Source: Actinomycetota bacterium (GTDB lineage Bacteria > Actinomycetota > Actinomycetes > S36-B12 > UBA5976). From it: a stretch of 13,542 bases of DNA. The notes below the pieces were generated by a model. The model worked only from the letters and a program-made list of their open reading frames with translations. It was not told the DNA's origin and made no database searches. The DNA lies in assembly GCA_017853815.1 (NCBI GenBank), contig JAFMIT010000038.1:1-13542 (forward strand), written 5' to 3'. The position numbers and the translations under genes are program-made. Below, piece after piece: positions 1-6,528 of the stretch (positions are counted from its first letter, which is position 1; the number at the start of each line of letters is the position of its first letter).

Positions 1-54
1 CACGTACCAGTGGCGCCGTTCTCACGTACCAGTGGCGCCGTTCTCACGTACCAG
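1..54 (-). repeat. 22-bp tandem repeat at the argG 3' end
   Basis: Two identical 22-bp units (1-22 and 23-44) and the first 10 bases of a third (45-54) run into the argG stop codon at 55-57. Read on the minus strand, each unit begins with CTGGTACGTGAG and ends in the palindrome GGCGCC plus A. The array may continue past the left edge of the window. The period (22 bp) and the TGGTACG core match the repeat pairs at 6328-6369 and 8042-8083, although the rest of the unit differs. No spacers are present, so this is not a CRISPR array. Function unknown. Confidence 0.85.
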
Positions 55-1467
55 TTAGTCGGTGCCGGCTTCCATGGCAGCGCGATCGAGGGTGCTCTCG
101 CCATCAACATCGTCAGCTGCCGCGATTTCAGATGCCCCACCAGGTGCAAGCTCGCCGACCAAGGCCTTGTGGCTCACGCTGAGCTGACCCTGTGCTGCGT
201 ACATCTCCAACTTGGTGCGAGTGTCAGCGATGTCAAGATTGCGCATGGTGAGGTGGCCGATGCGATCGGTTGGACCGAAAGCTGCATCTTCAGTTCGTTC
301 CATCGACAACTTGTCTGGGTGGTAGCTCAACGCTGGTCCACGCGTATCGATAATCGAGTAGTCATCGCCTCGACGCAGGCGCAGCACTACTTCACCGGTG
401 ATCGCGGAGGCGACCCAACGCTGCAGTGATTCGCGCAGCATGAGTGATTGTGGGTCGAGCCAGCGACCTTCGTAGAGCAGGCGGCCTAGACGGCGACCTT
501 CGGCGTGGTAGTTGGCGATGGTGTCTTCGTTGTGAATCGCAGACATCAGACGTTCGTAGGCAATGAACAAAAGCGCCATACCTGGGGCTTCGTAAATACC
601 GCGCGACTTCGCTTCGATGATGCGGTTCTCAATCTGATCAGCCATACCAAGGCCGTGGCGTCCGCCAATGGCATTGGCTTCAAGCATGAGTTCCACAGCG
701 TCGTCGAAACGCTTGTCGTTGATAGCGACTGGCCGTCCCTGCTCAAAACGGATGGTGATGTCTTCGGTCGGAATCTCGACACTGCTATCCCAGTAGCGAA
801 CGCCCATGATGGGCTGCACGGTTTCGAGAGAGACATTGAGATGTTCGAGCGTTTTTGCTTCGTGGGTTGCACCGAGAATGTTGGCGTCAGTTGAGTACGC
901 CTTCTCGACGCTGTCGCGGTATGGCAAGCCATTGGCGACGAGCCACTCAGACATTTCAGTGCGACCACCGAGTTCGGTGACGAAAGCTTCGTCGAGCCAT
1001 GGTTTGTAAATGCGCAACGCAGGGTTTGCGAGCAAGCCGTAGCGATAGAAGCGCTCGATGTCATTGCCCTTGTAGGTAGAGCCGTCACCCCAGATGTTGC
1101 AGCCGTCTTCGAGCATTGCGCGGACGAGCAAAGTGCCAGTGACAGCGCGACCGAGTGGGGTGGTGTTGAAGTACTGCTTTCCACCTGAACGAATATGGAA
1201 AGCACCACAAGCGATCGCGGCAAAGCCTTCTTCGACGAGAGCTTTTCGGCAATCCACAAGACGCGAAAGTTCCGCACCGTATTGGGCAGCACGACCAGGT
1301 ACTGAGTCGATGTCTGGTTCGTCGTATTGACCAAGGTCTGCGGTGTAGGTGTAGGGGATGGCGCCTTTCGAGCGCATCCAGGCAACCGCCACGGAAGTAT
1401 CGAGACCTCCGGAGAAAGCGATACCGACTCGTTCACCAACTGGCAATGACCCTAAGACTTTAGACAC
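55..1467 (-). CDS. argG: Argininosuccinate synthase, long (E. coli-like) type
   Basis: Joins citrulline and aspartate, using ATP, to make argininosuccinate in the cytoplasmic arginine pathway. The P-loop-like ATP pyrophosphatase motif AFSGGLDTS lies at residues 17-25. Further conserved blocks are ADLGQYDEPD, FNTTPLGRAVTG, IWGDGSTYKGNDIERFYRYG and EKAYSTDANILGATHEAKTL. The 470-residue length and these motifs fit the E. coli-type enzyme (about 447 residues) rather than the roughly 400-residue type seen in many actinobacteria. The last 25 or so residues are an acidic, alanine-rich tail outside the conserved fold. The start is GTG at 1465-1467, preceded at exactly 6 nt by a -10-like TAGGCT and no Shine-Dalgarno. 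It is the last gene of the aroA-rsgA-hisN-argG block, 24 nt after hisN. The stop codon abuts the 22-bp repeat array. Confidence 0.97.
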   Translation of the reverse strand: MSKVLGSLPVGERVGIAFSGGLDTSVAVAWMRSKGAIPYTYTADLGQYDEPDIDSVPGRAAQYGAELSRLVDCRKALVEEGFAAIACGAFHIRSGGKQYFNTTPLGRAVTGTLLVRAMLEDGCNIWGDGSTYKGNDIERFYRYGLLANPALRIYKPWLDEAFVTELGGRTEMSEWLVANGLPYRDSVEKAYSTDANILGATHEAKTLEHLNVSLETVQPIMGVRYWDSSVEIPTEDITIRFEQGRPVAINDKRFDDAVELMLEANAIGGRHGLGMADQIENRIIEAKSRGIYEAPGMALLFIAYERLMSAIHNEDTIANYHAEGRRLGRLLYEGRWLDPQSLMLRESLQRWVASAITGEVVLRLRRGDDYSIIDTRGPALSYHPDKLSMERTEDAAFGPTDRIGHLTMRNLDIADTRTKLEMYAAQGQLSVSHKALVGELAPGGASEIAAADDVDGESTLDRAAMEAGTD

Positions 1468-1473
1468 AGCCCA

Positions 1474-1479
1474 AGCCTA
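1474..1479 (-). promoter_or_regulatory. argG -10 element, leaderless type
   Basis: TAGGCT on the minus strand, followed by 6 nt (TGGGCT) and then the GTG start of argG. It matches the actinobacterial TANNNT -10 consensus, and the spacing puts the transcript start at or next to the start codon. There is no Shine-Dalgarno and no convincing -35. It lies in the 24-nt gap between hisN and argG, so argG may have its own promoter. Confidence 0.6.
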
Positions 1480-1491
1480 CCCAGCGTGGAG

Positions 1492-2286
1492 TTAGCGGAA
1501 TAAATCGAGCGCGTAGGCGTGCAGATGCCCGTTCGTTGTCAATCCAGAGCCAGACTCAAGGCATGAGCGACCGTCATAGCCAGTCATCCGACCGCCAGCG
1601 GCTTCAACAATCGGTACGAGCGCTGCAACATCCCACGGTGCGAGCTGTGGTTCCGCTGCAATGTCGACGGCACCTTCAGCGACGAGCATGTGTGACAAGA
1701 AGTCGCCGTAACCGCGAGTGCGCCAGGCGTCTGCAATAAGTGTGTTCAGCGCGCGCGGACCGGCGTCGCCGTGACGATCCCAGCCCACCGCGTCGGAGTA
1801 CGAGAAACTCGCATCGCCGATGTTTGAGACAGCGCTGACATGAATCTCGCGTGTACTGCGATCTACATCGCGCGTGTAGGCCGCACCGCCGCGCACCGCC
1901 CACCAGCGACGTCCAAGAGCAGGAGCTGAGACGACGCCGACTGCTGGACCTTCTGCGTCGACGAGGCTGATGAGAGTTGCCCAGACAGGGACACCGCGAA
2001 CGTAGTTTTTGGTGCCATCGATGGGATCCACAATCCAACGGCGCACAGGCGTCAAGGCAGCGTCGCCACCAAACTCCTCGCCGACAATGAGGTCGTCTGG
2101 TCGCTGAGTGGCGAGTGCGTCGCGAATGAGTTTTTCGACAGCCTGATCGGCCTCGGTGACTGGCGTGAGATCAGGTTTGGTTTCGACTCGTAGATCGCTT
2201 GCGCGATAGCGCGCTATCGATTGCACGTCGGCGGCATCCGCAAGAGTGAGCGCCAACTGAAGGTCTTCGTCGAACGAAAAAGTCAC
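1492..2286 (-). CDS. hisN: Inositol-monophosphatase-family phosphatase, likely histidinol-phosphatase HisN
   Basis: A 264-residue metal-dependent phosphatase of the inositol monophosphatase family. Metal and phosphate ligands are visible as GEE (69-71), DPIDGTKN (87-94) and WDVAAL (218-223), the full family signature. Actinobacterial members next to rsgA and aroA are usually annotated as histidinol-phosphatase, which removes phosphate from L-histidinol phosphate in histidine synthesis. That substrate is inferred from family and context; inositol phosphate or another sugar phosphate cannot be excluded from motifs alone. The GTG start at 2284-2286 is preceded by TAACCT-N6, and the TAA of that hexamer is also the stop codon of rsgA. 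The gap to rsgA is 9 nt with no clear Shine-Dalgarno. Confidence 0.88.
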   Translation of the reverse strand: MTFSFDEDLQLALTLADAADVQSIARYRASDLRVETKPDLTPVTEADQAVEKLIRDALATQRPDDLIVGEEFGGDAALTPVRRWIVDPIDGTKNYVRGVPVWATLISLVDAEGPAVGVVSAPALGRRWWAVRGGAAYTRDVDRSTREIHVSAVSNIGDASFSYSDAVGWDRHGDAGPRALNTLIADAWRTRGYGDFLSHMLVAEGAVDIAAEPQLAPWDVAALVPIVEAAGGRMTGYDGRSCLESGSGLTTNGHLHAYALDLFR

Positions 2287-2292
2287 AGGGTG

Positions 2293-2298
2293 AGGTTA
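2293..2298 (-). promoter_or_regulatory. hisN -10 element overlapping the rsgA stop
   Basis: TAACCT on the minus strand, 6 nt before the hisN GTG. Its first three bases are the rsgA stop codon (2296-2298). It fits TANNNT-N6-RTG as at other starts in the window, suggesting a leaderless hisN transcript starting inside the gene cluster. No -35 is recognisable, and the overlap with a TAA stop makes a chance match easier here than elsewhere. Confidence 0.45.
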
Positions 2299-3294
2299 GT
2301 CGCCAGCTTGAAGTGAGTGAGTCAGGCGGCGAAGCGAATCGAGTCGCGACGGCAAAATGTTCATTTCTTCAATCCATGCGTCGAGTCCACATTCTTCTTC
2401 AATGTGACTGCACGCCCGTGGGCAGCGCTCAGTTCCTTCTTCAAGTTCAGGGAAAAACGTGATGAGTTTGTCGACGTCGATGTGCCCAAGGCCGAAGGAT
2501 CGAACGCCGGGAGTATCAATAATCCAACCGCCATCAGGAAGTTCTAACGCGACCGCGGAAGTGGAGGTGTGGCGGCCACGACCTGTCACATCGTTGACGT
2601 CACCCGTGAGTCGATCTGCGGTTGGCACGAGTTTGTTGACGAGGGTGGATTTGCCGACGCCCGAGTGACCAATGACCACACTGATTTTGTCTGTGAGTGC
2701 GTCGGCGAGTTCGCTGACATCGCCATCGCGCCGAGTTGTGTAGATATCGATATCCATGGCGTTGAGCGTCTTGCGGATTTCTTCGTCGCTCGCGAGATCG
2801 CTCTTGGTCAGAACCACGATCGGACGGATGCCTTGGTCCAATGCGGCCACGATGCAGCGATCGATGAAACGCAGTCGTGGCACAGGGTCCGCTAGCGCTT
2901 GGACAATCAGCACTTGTTCGGCGTTGGCAACAATCGCACGTTCGTTGTCGTCGGTGTCGTCGACCGACCGACGCAAGAGTGAACTCCGCGGATCAACTGC
3001 GACGAGCCGGGCCAGAGTGTCGACGGCGCCGCTTACGTCGCCGACGAGTCCGACGCGGTCGCCGACAAGCACACCTTTGCGACCGAGTTCGCGGGCCTTG
3101 ATGGCATACACCTCGCGTTCGGTGTCAGCGCCCTCGTCGACCACTACCGTGAAGCGGCCGCGATCTACCGCGACGACGAAACCAGGAACTCGACCTTCGT
3201 GTGCAGGTCGATCTTTTGAACGTGGCCGCGATTTTGAGCGACCTGGACGTGAACGTACGTCATCTTCATCAAGGTGATGATGACGAGAACTCAT
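2296..3294 (-). CDS. rsgA: Ribosome small subunit-dependent GTPase A
   Basis: Circularly permuted GTPase that binds the 30S subunit and acts as a late maturation checkpoint. An OB-fold-like N-terminal part (about 35-105) precedes the GTPase, whose motifs are in permuted order: G4 TKSD (163-166), G1 P-loop GHSGVGKST (209-217), G3 DTPGV (260-264). A zinc knuckle follows with C291, C295, H297 and C302. The 30-residue basic/histidine-rich N-terminus is typical of actinobacterial forms. I chose ATG at 3292-3294 (332 residues) because it overlaps the aroA TGA as ATGA, with AGGAC about 7 nt upstream, suggesting translational coupling. A start at 3324 would lie inside aroA and add ten residues with no family match. 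Confidence 0.94.
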   Translation of the reverse strand: MSSRHHHLDEDDVRSRPGRSKSRPRSKDRPAHEGRVPGFVVAVDRGRFTVVVDEGADTEREVYAIKARELGRKGVLVGDRVGLVGDVSGAVDTLARLVAVDPRSSLLRRSVDDTDDNERAIVANAEQVLIVQALADPVPRLRFIDRCIVAALDQGIRPIVVLTKSDLASDEEIRKTLNAMDIDIYTTRRDGDVSELADALTDKISVVIGHSGVGKSTLVNKLVPTADRLTGDVNDVTGRGRHTSTSAVALELPDGGWIIDTPGVRSFGLGHIDVDKLITFFPELEEGTERCPRACSHIEEECGLDAWIEEMNILPSRLDSLRRLTHSLQAGD

Positions 3295-4595
3295 GCATTG
3301 TCCTGTGAAAGCATGGTCGACCACATCTGATCGAAATTGGGAAGCGTTTTCGCCGTAGTGCCGATGTCCTCAACGCGCACGTCATCGACGACGAGACCGA
3401 TGACAGCGCCGGCGGTCGCCATGCGATGGTCGTCGTATGACTCAAAGTCCGCGCCGTGCAGCGCGGCTGGCTCAATGATGAGGCCGTCATCTGTTTCGCG
3501 GGCATTGCCGCCCACACGATTGATTTCGGTGGCGAGGGCCGCGAGGCGATCGGTTTCGTGGCCGCGCAAATGTGCGATGCCAGAAATAGTCGATGGCGTG
3601 GTGGCAACAGCACACAGTGCTGCGAGCACAGGCGTGAGTTCGCCAACTTCTTTCAAGTTCGCCTGCAGGCCGAGCAAAGTTTCGGGACCACTCACCGTCA
3701 GACCATCTGAGGTCAACGTCGTGGTCGCGCCCATCGACTCCAAGAGTTGTGGAAGCTGCGCTCCCGGTTGGGTAGTGCGAGTCGGCCAATCGGGGATGGT
3801 GACTTCGCCACGCGTCACCATTGCTGCGGCGAGAAATGGAGCGGCGTTGGAGAGGTCAGGCTCAACAGTCATATCCAGCGCCGCGATAGCGCCCGGATGC
3901 ACAGTCCAGCTCGCTTCGTTCTCAGATGTGATCGCAACGTCGACCTGCACGCCGCGCTCCCGCAGCATTTCGACGCTCATGTCGATGTGTGGGATCGATG
4001 GCAAAGCCGCGCCGCGATGGTGAATGGCGACTCCGTCGCGGTAGCGAGCACCTGCGAGCAACATCGCGCTGACGAATTGGCTCGAAGCACTCGCATCGAG
4101 CACCACTTCGCCGCCACTGACTTCGCCGGTGCCCGTCAGCGTGAACGGCAGCATGCCGCGGCCTTCATCGTCGACTTCAACACCGAGCTGGCGGAGTGAC
4201 TCGATGATCGCGCGCATAGGTCGAACTCGAGCGCGAGGATCACCATCGAAACGAATCAGGCCGGTAGCGAGCGCGGCGACCGGGGGTAAGAACCTCATGA
4301 CCGTGCCGGCGAGCCCGCAGTCGATAGTGGCCGGGCCAGAGAACTGACCAGGGGAGACCCGCCAATCGATGCCGTGTTCGGTGGCCACCTCTTCGACGGT
4401 GGCGCCGAGTTGGTTGAGTGCTGTCGCCATGAGTGCGGTGTCGCGAGCGTGCAGTGGCTTGGCGATGTACGACGGACCATCCGCGAGAGCCGCGAGCACA
4501 AGCGCACGGTTGGTCACTGATTTTGAACCAGGCACCGCAACAGTCGCGCTCACAGGGCGAGTGGCGCGCGGCGCTGGCCAAAGTTCGTGGGTCAT
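3291..4595 (-). CDS. aroA: 3-phosphoshikimate 1-carboxyvinyltransferase (EPSP synthase)
   Basis: Transfers the enolpyruvyl group of phosphoenolpyruvate to shikimate-3-phosphate, the sixth step of the shikimate pathway. Substrate-binding motifs are PGSKSVTNR (22-30), CGLAGTVMRF (93-102), DASASSQ (167-173), EPDLSNAA (245-252), KEVGELTP (315-322), RGHETDRL (344-351) and YDDHRMA (387-393). At the catalytic aspartate position of the E. coli enzyme this protein has a glutamate (E319, GELTP), which is normal in actinobacterial AroA. Length 434 is standard. The ATG at 4593-4595 follows TACCCT-N6, a leaderless promoter. It leads the minus-strand block, and rsgA overlaps its stop by 4 nt. The start faces the SRAP gene across only 47 bp. 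Confidence 0.97.
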   Translation of the reverse strand: MTHELWPAPRATRPVSATVAVPGSKSVTNRALVLAALADGPSYIAKPLHARDTALMATALNQLGATVEEVATEHGIDWRVSPGQFSGPATIDCGLAGTVMRFLPPVAALATGLIRFDGDPRARVRPMRAIIESLRQLGVEVDDEGRGMLPFTLTGTGEVSGGEVVLDASASSQFVSAMLLAGARYRDGVAIHHRGAALPSIPHIDMSVEMLRERGVQVDVAITSENEASWTVHPGAIAALDMTVEPDLSNAAPFLAAAMVTRGEVTIPDWPTRTTQPGAQLPQLLESMGATTTLTSDGLTVSGPETLLGLQANLKEVGELTPVLAALCAVATTPSTISGIAHLRGHETDRLAALATEINRVGGNARETDDGLIIEPAALHGADFESYDDHRMATAGAVIGLVVDDVRVEDIGTTAKTLPNFDQMWSTMLSQDNA

Positions 4596-4601
4596 AGGCG
4601 C

Positions 4602-4607
4602 AGGGTA
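4602..4607 (-). promoter_or_regulatory. aroA -10 element, leaderless type
   Basis: TACCCT on the minus strand followed by GCGCCT and the aroA ATG. The 6-nt spacing implies transcription starting at the initiation codon. It shares a 47-bp divergent intergenic region with the SRAP promoter. Confidence 0.6.
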
Positions 4608-4630
4608 ACGGTTGGCCCGCGAGCCTCTGG

Positions 4631-4636
4631 CAGAGT
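4631..4636 (+). promoter_or_regulatory. Possible -10 of the SRAP gene
   Basis: CAGAGT lies 6 nt before the ATG at 4643, the spacing seen at leaderless genes here, but it departs from TANNNT at the first base. There is no Shine-Dalgarno before the start codon, which favours leaderless expression. Weak on its own. Confidence 0.35.
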
Positions 4637-4642
4637 TGACCC

Positions 4643-5314
4643 ATGTGCGGAAGGTATGCAGCTGCTGAGAATCCTGATGAACTCAAGATGTTTCTCGAAC
4701 TGCCAGACCAATCGATTGAGCCGCTCGCGCCCAATTACAACGTCGCGCCGACGCATCCTGTGTATGTCGTGGATGAACTCAGTGGTGAACGGGCGATGCG
4801 CATCGTCTCGTGGGGACTGATTCCGTCGTGGGCAAAAGATGCGAAACGGCCATGGCCCAATGCGCGAGCAGATACTCTCGCGGAGAAGCCGTCTTTTAGA
4901 AACGCGTTTGCTAAGACTCGCTGTCTTGTGCCCGCGAGTGGCTGGTACGAATGGCAATCGGTTAACGACACCAAGCAACCCTTTTTCTTTCAACGTGCCG
5001 ATCACGACCCGGTCGTGATGGCCGGCCTGCTCGAGGCATGGAAGAACCCCGAGACGGGACAGTGGTTGCGGACGATGACTCTCGTGACGACGGATGCGGC
5101 GGCCGATTTGGAGTACATCCACGACCGCATGCCCGTCGTGCTGGAGCGAGACGAATGGTCGACCTGGTTGAGTCCGCAGACGCCTCCTCAGGCGCTGCAT
5201 GAGCTCATGAATCCAACGACCGCTGGCATGGTCTCGGCGTACCCCATTTCGACCCGCGTGAACTCCGTGCGCAACAACGATTCGGAACTTCTTGCTCCTT
5301 TGGGAAACAAATAG
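4643..5314 (+). CDS. SRAP-domain protein (YedK/HMCES family), abasic-site DNA-protein crosslinker
   Basis: SRAP peptidase-fold proteins react through the alpha-amine of Cys2 with abasic sites in single-stranded DNA, shielding them until repair. The 223-residue protein starts MCGRY, so Cys2 is present once Met1 is removed. The other family catalytic residues are seen: N73 in NARADT, E103 in GWYEW and H160 in IHDRMP. These correspond to N75, E105 and H160 of E. coli YedK. The start is fixed by the obligatory MCG. It is divergent from aroA and followed 55 nt later by the sigma factor start. A SRAP gene near sigH and aroA is also the M. tuberculosis arrangement (Rv3226c). Some upstream codons of the sigH frame overlap the end of this gene, but I do not regard them as translated. 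Confidence 0.93.
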   Translation: MCGRYAAAENPDELKMFLELPDQSIEPLAPNYNVAPTHPVYVVDELSGERAMRIVSWGLIPSWAKDAKRPWPNARADTLAEKPSFRNAFAKTRCLVPASGWYEWQSVNDTKQPFFFQRADHDPVVMAGLLEAWKNPETGQWLRTMTLVTTDAAADLEYIHDRMPVVLERDEWSTWLSPQTPPQALHELMNPTTAGMVSAYPISTRVNSVRNNDSELLAPLGNK

Positions 5315-5329
5315 CCCGCTTTCGTCGTT
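5302..5329 (+). promoter_or_regulatory. Candidate SigH/SigR-type autoregulatory promoter
   Basis: GGGAAAC at 5302-5308 and CGTTG at 5326-5330, with 19 nt between GGAAA and GTT, resemble the GGAAT-N18-GTT promoter of the SigR/SigH family. It lies at the end of the SRAP gene, 40 nt before the chosen sigma start. Autoregulation of this sigma factor class is well known. A poorer second match is GGATG-N18-GTT at 5332-5357. Inference from pattern only. Confidence 0.35.
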
Positions 5330-5356
5330 GAGGATGTTGAGACATTCCGAAGGGGT

Positions 5357-5362
5357 TACTGT
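5357..5362 (+). promoter_or_regulatory. sigH -10 element, near-leaderless
   Basis: TACTGT, then 7 nt, then the ATG at 5370. It fits TANNNT and supports 5370 as the start of the sigma factor, with a transcript having one or no untranslated base. Confidence 0.5.
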
Positions 5363-5369
5363 GGTGCTT

Positions 5370-6017
5370 ATGACGAAGGAGCGCACGGCTCGACCCAGCG
5401 ATGAGCTGGTCGTGAAGCCGAGTGGGGCAGTGGCGCTAGATCAGCGTGCTGACCTCATGGCGCGCTTTGAGCGCGATGCCCTGCCTTTGCTCGACACCAT
5501 CTACTCGGGCGCGCTTCGGTTGACGCGCGATCCGCAGCATGCCGAGGACCTTGTGCAGGAGACGTTTGCAAAAGCGTTTGCGGCGTTCGCGTCGTTCGAA
5601 GACGGTACCAACATCAAGGCCTGGCTTTTCCGCATTATGCAGAACCAGTTCATTACGAACTATCGCAAAGCGTCGCGGCAACCGCTCGAATCTCAGATTG
5701 ATGACTTGCAGGACTGGGAACTTTCGCGACTCGAAGCTGCGGCTGATACGGCGACGCCATCGGCGGAAGCGCAGGCTCTGCAGGCGTTACCAGACGGCGA
5801 AGTGCTCGATGCATTGTTGGCGCTTCCCGAAGAATTTCGCACCGCGGTATATCTCGCTGACGCTGAAGGTTTTTCTTACTCAGAAATCGCAGAGATTGTC
5901 GGTGTTCCGCTCGGCACCGTCATGTCGCGAATTCACCGAGGTCGCAAGCGGCTGCGTGAAGCACTTCGCGAGCATGCGATTGAACTCGGCATCACCTCTG
6001 CGAAAGAGGGGGTGTGA
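5370..6017 (+). CDS. sigH: Thiol-oxidative-stress ECF sigma factor, SigH/SigR family
   Basis: Directs RNA polymerase to oxidative, heat and disulfide-stress genes when released from its redox-sensing anti-sigma factor. Sigma region 2 spans about 35-105, including LTRDPQHAEDLVQETFAKAF and the -10 recognition stretch IKAWLFRIMQNQFITNYRK. Region 4 spans about 142-200 with the helix-turn-helix YSEIAEIVGVPLGTVMSRIHRGRKRL. LPEEFRTAVYLADAEGFSY is characteristic of the SigH/SigR group. I chose ATG 5370 (215 residues, close to the 216 of M. tuberculosis SigH). The frame stays open back to 5292 with ATGs at 5292 and 5334, overlapping or closely following the SRAP gene; these could give an extended isoform like the sigma-R-prime of Streptomyces, but nothing here proves it. 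The stop is 2 nt before the anti-sigma ATG. Confidence 0.93.
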   Translation: MTKERTARPSDELVVKPSGAVALDQRADLMARFERDALPLLDTIYSGALRLTRDPQHAEDLVQETFAKAFAAFASFEDGTNIKAWLFRIMQNQFITNYRKASRQPLESQIDDLQDWELSRLEAAADTATPSAEAQALQALPDGEVLDALLALPEEFRTAVYLADAEGFSYSEIAEIVGVPLGTVMSRIHRGRKRLREALREHAIELGITSAKEGV

Positions 6018-6019
6018 CC

Positions 6020-6325
6020 ATGGACCAGCACTCACTCTGCGCGTCAGTCATGAACGCGGTCTGTCAGTTCGTGGATGGCGAGTTGTCGGCTGAAGCGACG
6101 CAGGTCGTTGAGCATCACCTTGCTGTCTGCTCGCCATGCAAAGCCCACGCGGATCTTGAGCGCACTGTTAAAGACAGCATCAAGCGCTGTTGTCAGACCG
6201 AACCGGCACCAGACCAACTTCGCCAACGCGTGATTGAACGCATCGCGGCCTCCCGCGTCGAGTGGGTCACTGGCGTCGTCGTCACTCAGACTTTCACCAT
6301 CGAAATCCGCGACCCCCGCAACTAA
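6020..6325 (+). CDS. rshA: Zinc anti-sigma factor, RshA/RsrA type
   Basis: Binds and silences the SigH partner under reducing conditions; oxidation of its cysteines expels zinc and frees the sigma factor. The ZAS ligand pattern is C7, H33, C37, C40 (HLAVCSPC holds three of them), with exactly the spacing of C11, H37, C41, C44 in Streptomyces RsrA. The C57-C58 pair matches RsrA C61-C62. I prefer ATG at 6020-6022 (101 residues), with the purine-rich GAGGGGG ending about 7 nt upstream. A GTG at 6014, overlapping the sigH stop as GTGA, would add two residues and place the Shine-Dalgarno too close. The 25 or so residues after the conserved domain (EWVTGVVVTQTFTIEIRDPRN) form a hydrophobic beta-like tail I do not recall in RsrA. 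The stop is 2 nt before a 22-bp-period repeat. Confidence 0.92.
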   Translation: MDQHSLCASVMNAVCQFVDGELSAEATQVVEHHLAVCSPCKAHADLERTVKDSIKRCCQTEPAPDQLRQRVIERIAASRVEWVTGVVVTQTFTIEIRDPRN

Positions 6326-6327
6326 CT

Positions 6328-6369
6328 CGTGGTACGAGTTCAGAACACGCGTGGTACGAGTTCAAAACA
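6328..6369 (+). repeat. Pair of 22-bp-period TGGTACG repeats after rshA
   Basis: Two near-identical 20-bp units, CGTGGTACGAGTTCAGAACA (6328-6347) and CGTGGTACGAGTTCAAAACA (6350-6369), are separated by CG, giving a 22-bp period. The first unit with the preceding CT forms a small hairpin CTCGT-GGT-ACGAG (6326-6338), followed by the palindrome GTTC-A-GAAC (6338-6346). The block begins 2 nt after the rshA stop. Its inverted counterpart at 8042-8083 is identical at 39 of 42 positions. Confidence 0.9.
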
Positions 6370-6376
6370 TAGAAAG

Positions 6377-6400
6377 AGACTCGGTCGCGTGACCGGGTCT
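6377..6400. terminator. Hairpin terminator between convergent rshA and bL37
   Basis: A 10-bp stem, AGACTCGGTC / GACCGGGTCT, with a GCGT loop and one wobble pair; three further bases on each side (6374-6376 and 6401-6403) can extend it. On the plus strand it is followed by TTTT overlapping the stem base, and on the minus strand by TCTCTTTC and, a little further on, TTTT. Lying between two converging genes, it probably stops transcription from both sides. Confidence 0.7.
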
Positions 6401-6411
6401 TTTCAAAAGGT

Positions 6412-6486
6412 TTAGGCGTTGGGGCGCTTGCCGTGGTTTGCGCCCTTCTTGCGGCGATCCTTCTTCTTACGTCCGCGCTTGCTCAT
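6412..6486 (-). CDS. Ribosomal protein bL37 (24 residues)
   Basis: A tiny gene coding MSKRGRKKKDRRKKGANHGK followed by RPNA. It is almost entirely lysine and arginine and ends in the characteristic NHGKRPNA. This matches the small actinobacterial large-subunit protein called bL37, which was found bound to 23S rRNA in mycobacterial ribosome structures. Support for expression: ATG at 6484-6486 with AAGGAG (minus strand, 6491-6496) 4 nt upstream, -10-like hexamers at 6529-6540, and a hairpin terminator right after the stop. It is convergent with rshA and divergent from pdtaS. Genes this short are easily missed by automatic annotation. Confidence 0.9.
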   Translation of the reverse strand: MSKRGRKKKDRRKKGANHGKRPNA

Positions 6487-6506
6487 GTTGCTCCTTGATG
6501 TCTCTG

Positions 6507-6522
6507 ACGACCCCAAGGTCGT
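6507..6522 (-). other. Small hairpin in the bL37 5' leader
   Basis: ACGACC and GGTCGT pair as a 6-bp stem with a 4-nt loop, between the -10 candidates and the Shine-Dalgarno of bL37. It would fall in the untranslated leader. Ribosomal protein leaders are often regulatory, but one short stem is thin evidence. Confidence 0.35.
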
Positions 6523-6528
6523 GCAAGG

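Noticed and set aside
1..54. CRISPR-like array of short repeats
   Set aside because: The units are directly tandem, with no unique spacers and no cas genes nearby.
10..429. Plus-strand frame of 139 codons over the argG 3' end
   Set aside because: It lies antisense to well-conserved argG codons, starts inside the tandem repeat, and its translation shows no recognisable motif.
546..1439. 297-codon minus-strand frame overlapping argG
   Set aside because: It is a different frame of the same strand as argG, with a Ser/Thr/Arg-rich translation typical of out-of-frame reading.
2756..3277. 173-codon plus-strand frame antisense to rsgA
   Set aside because: Its composition is dominated by Ser, Arg and Thr with no domain, and the opposite strand encodes a complete GTPase.
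3295..3324. Earlier rsgA start at 3324
   Set aside because: It would lie inside aroA; the ATGA overlap at 3291-3294 with a nearby Shine-Dalgarno is a better start.
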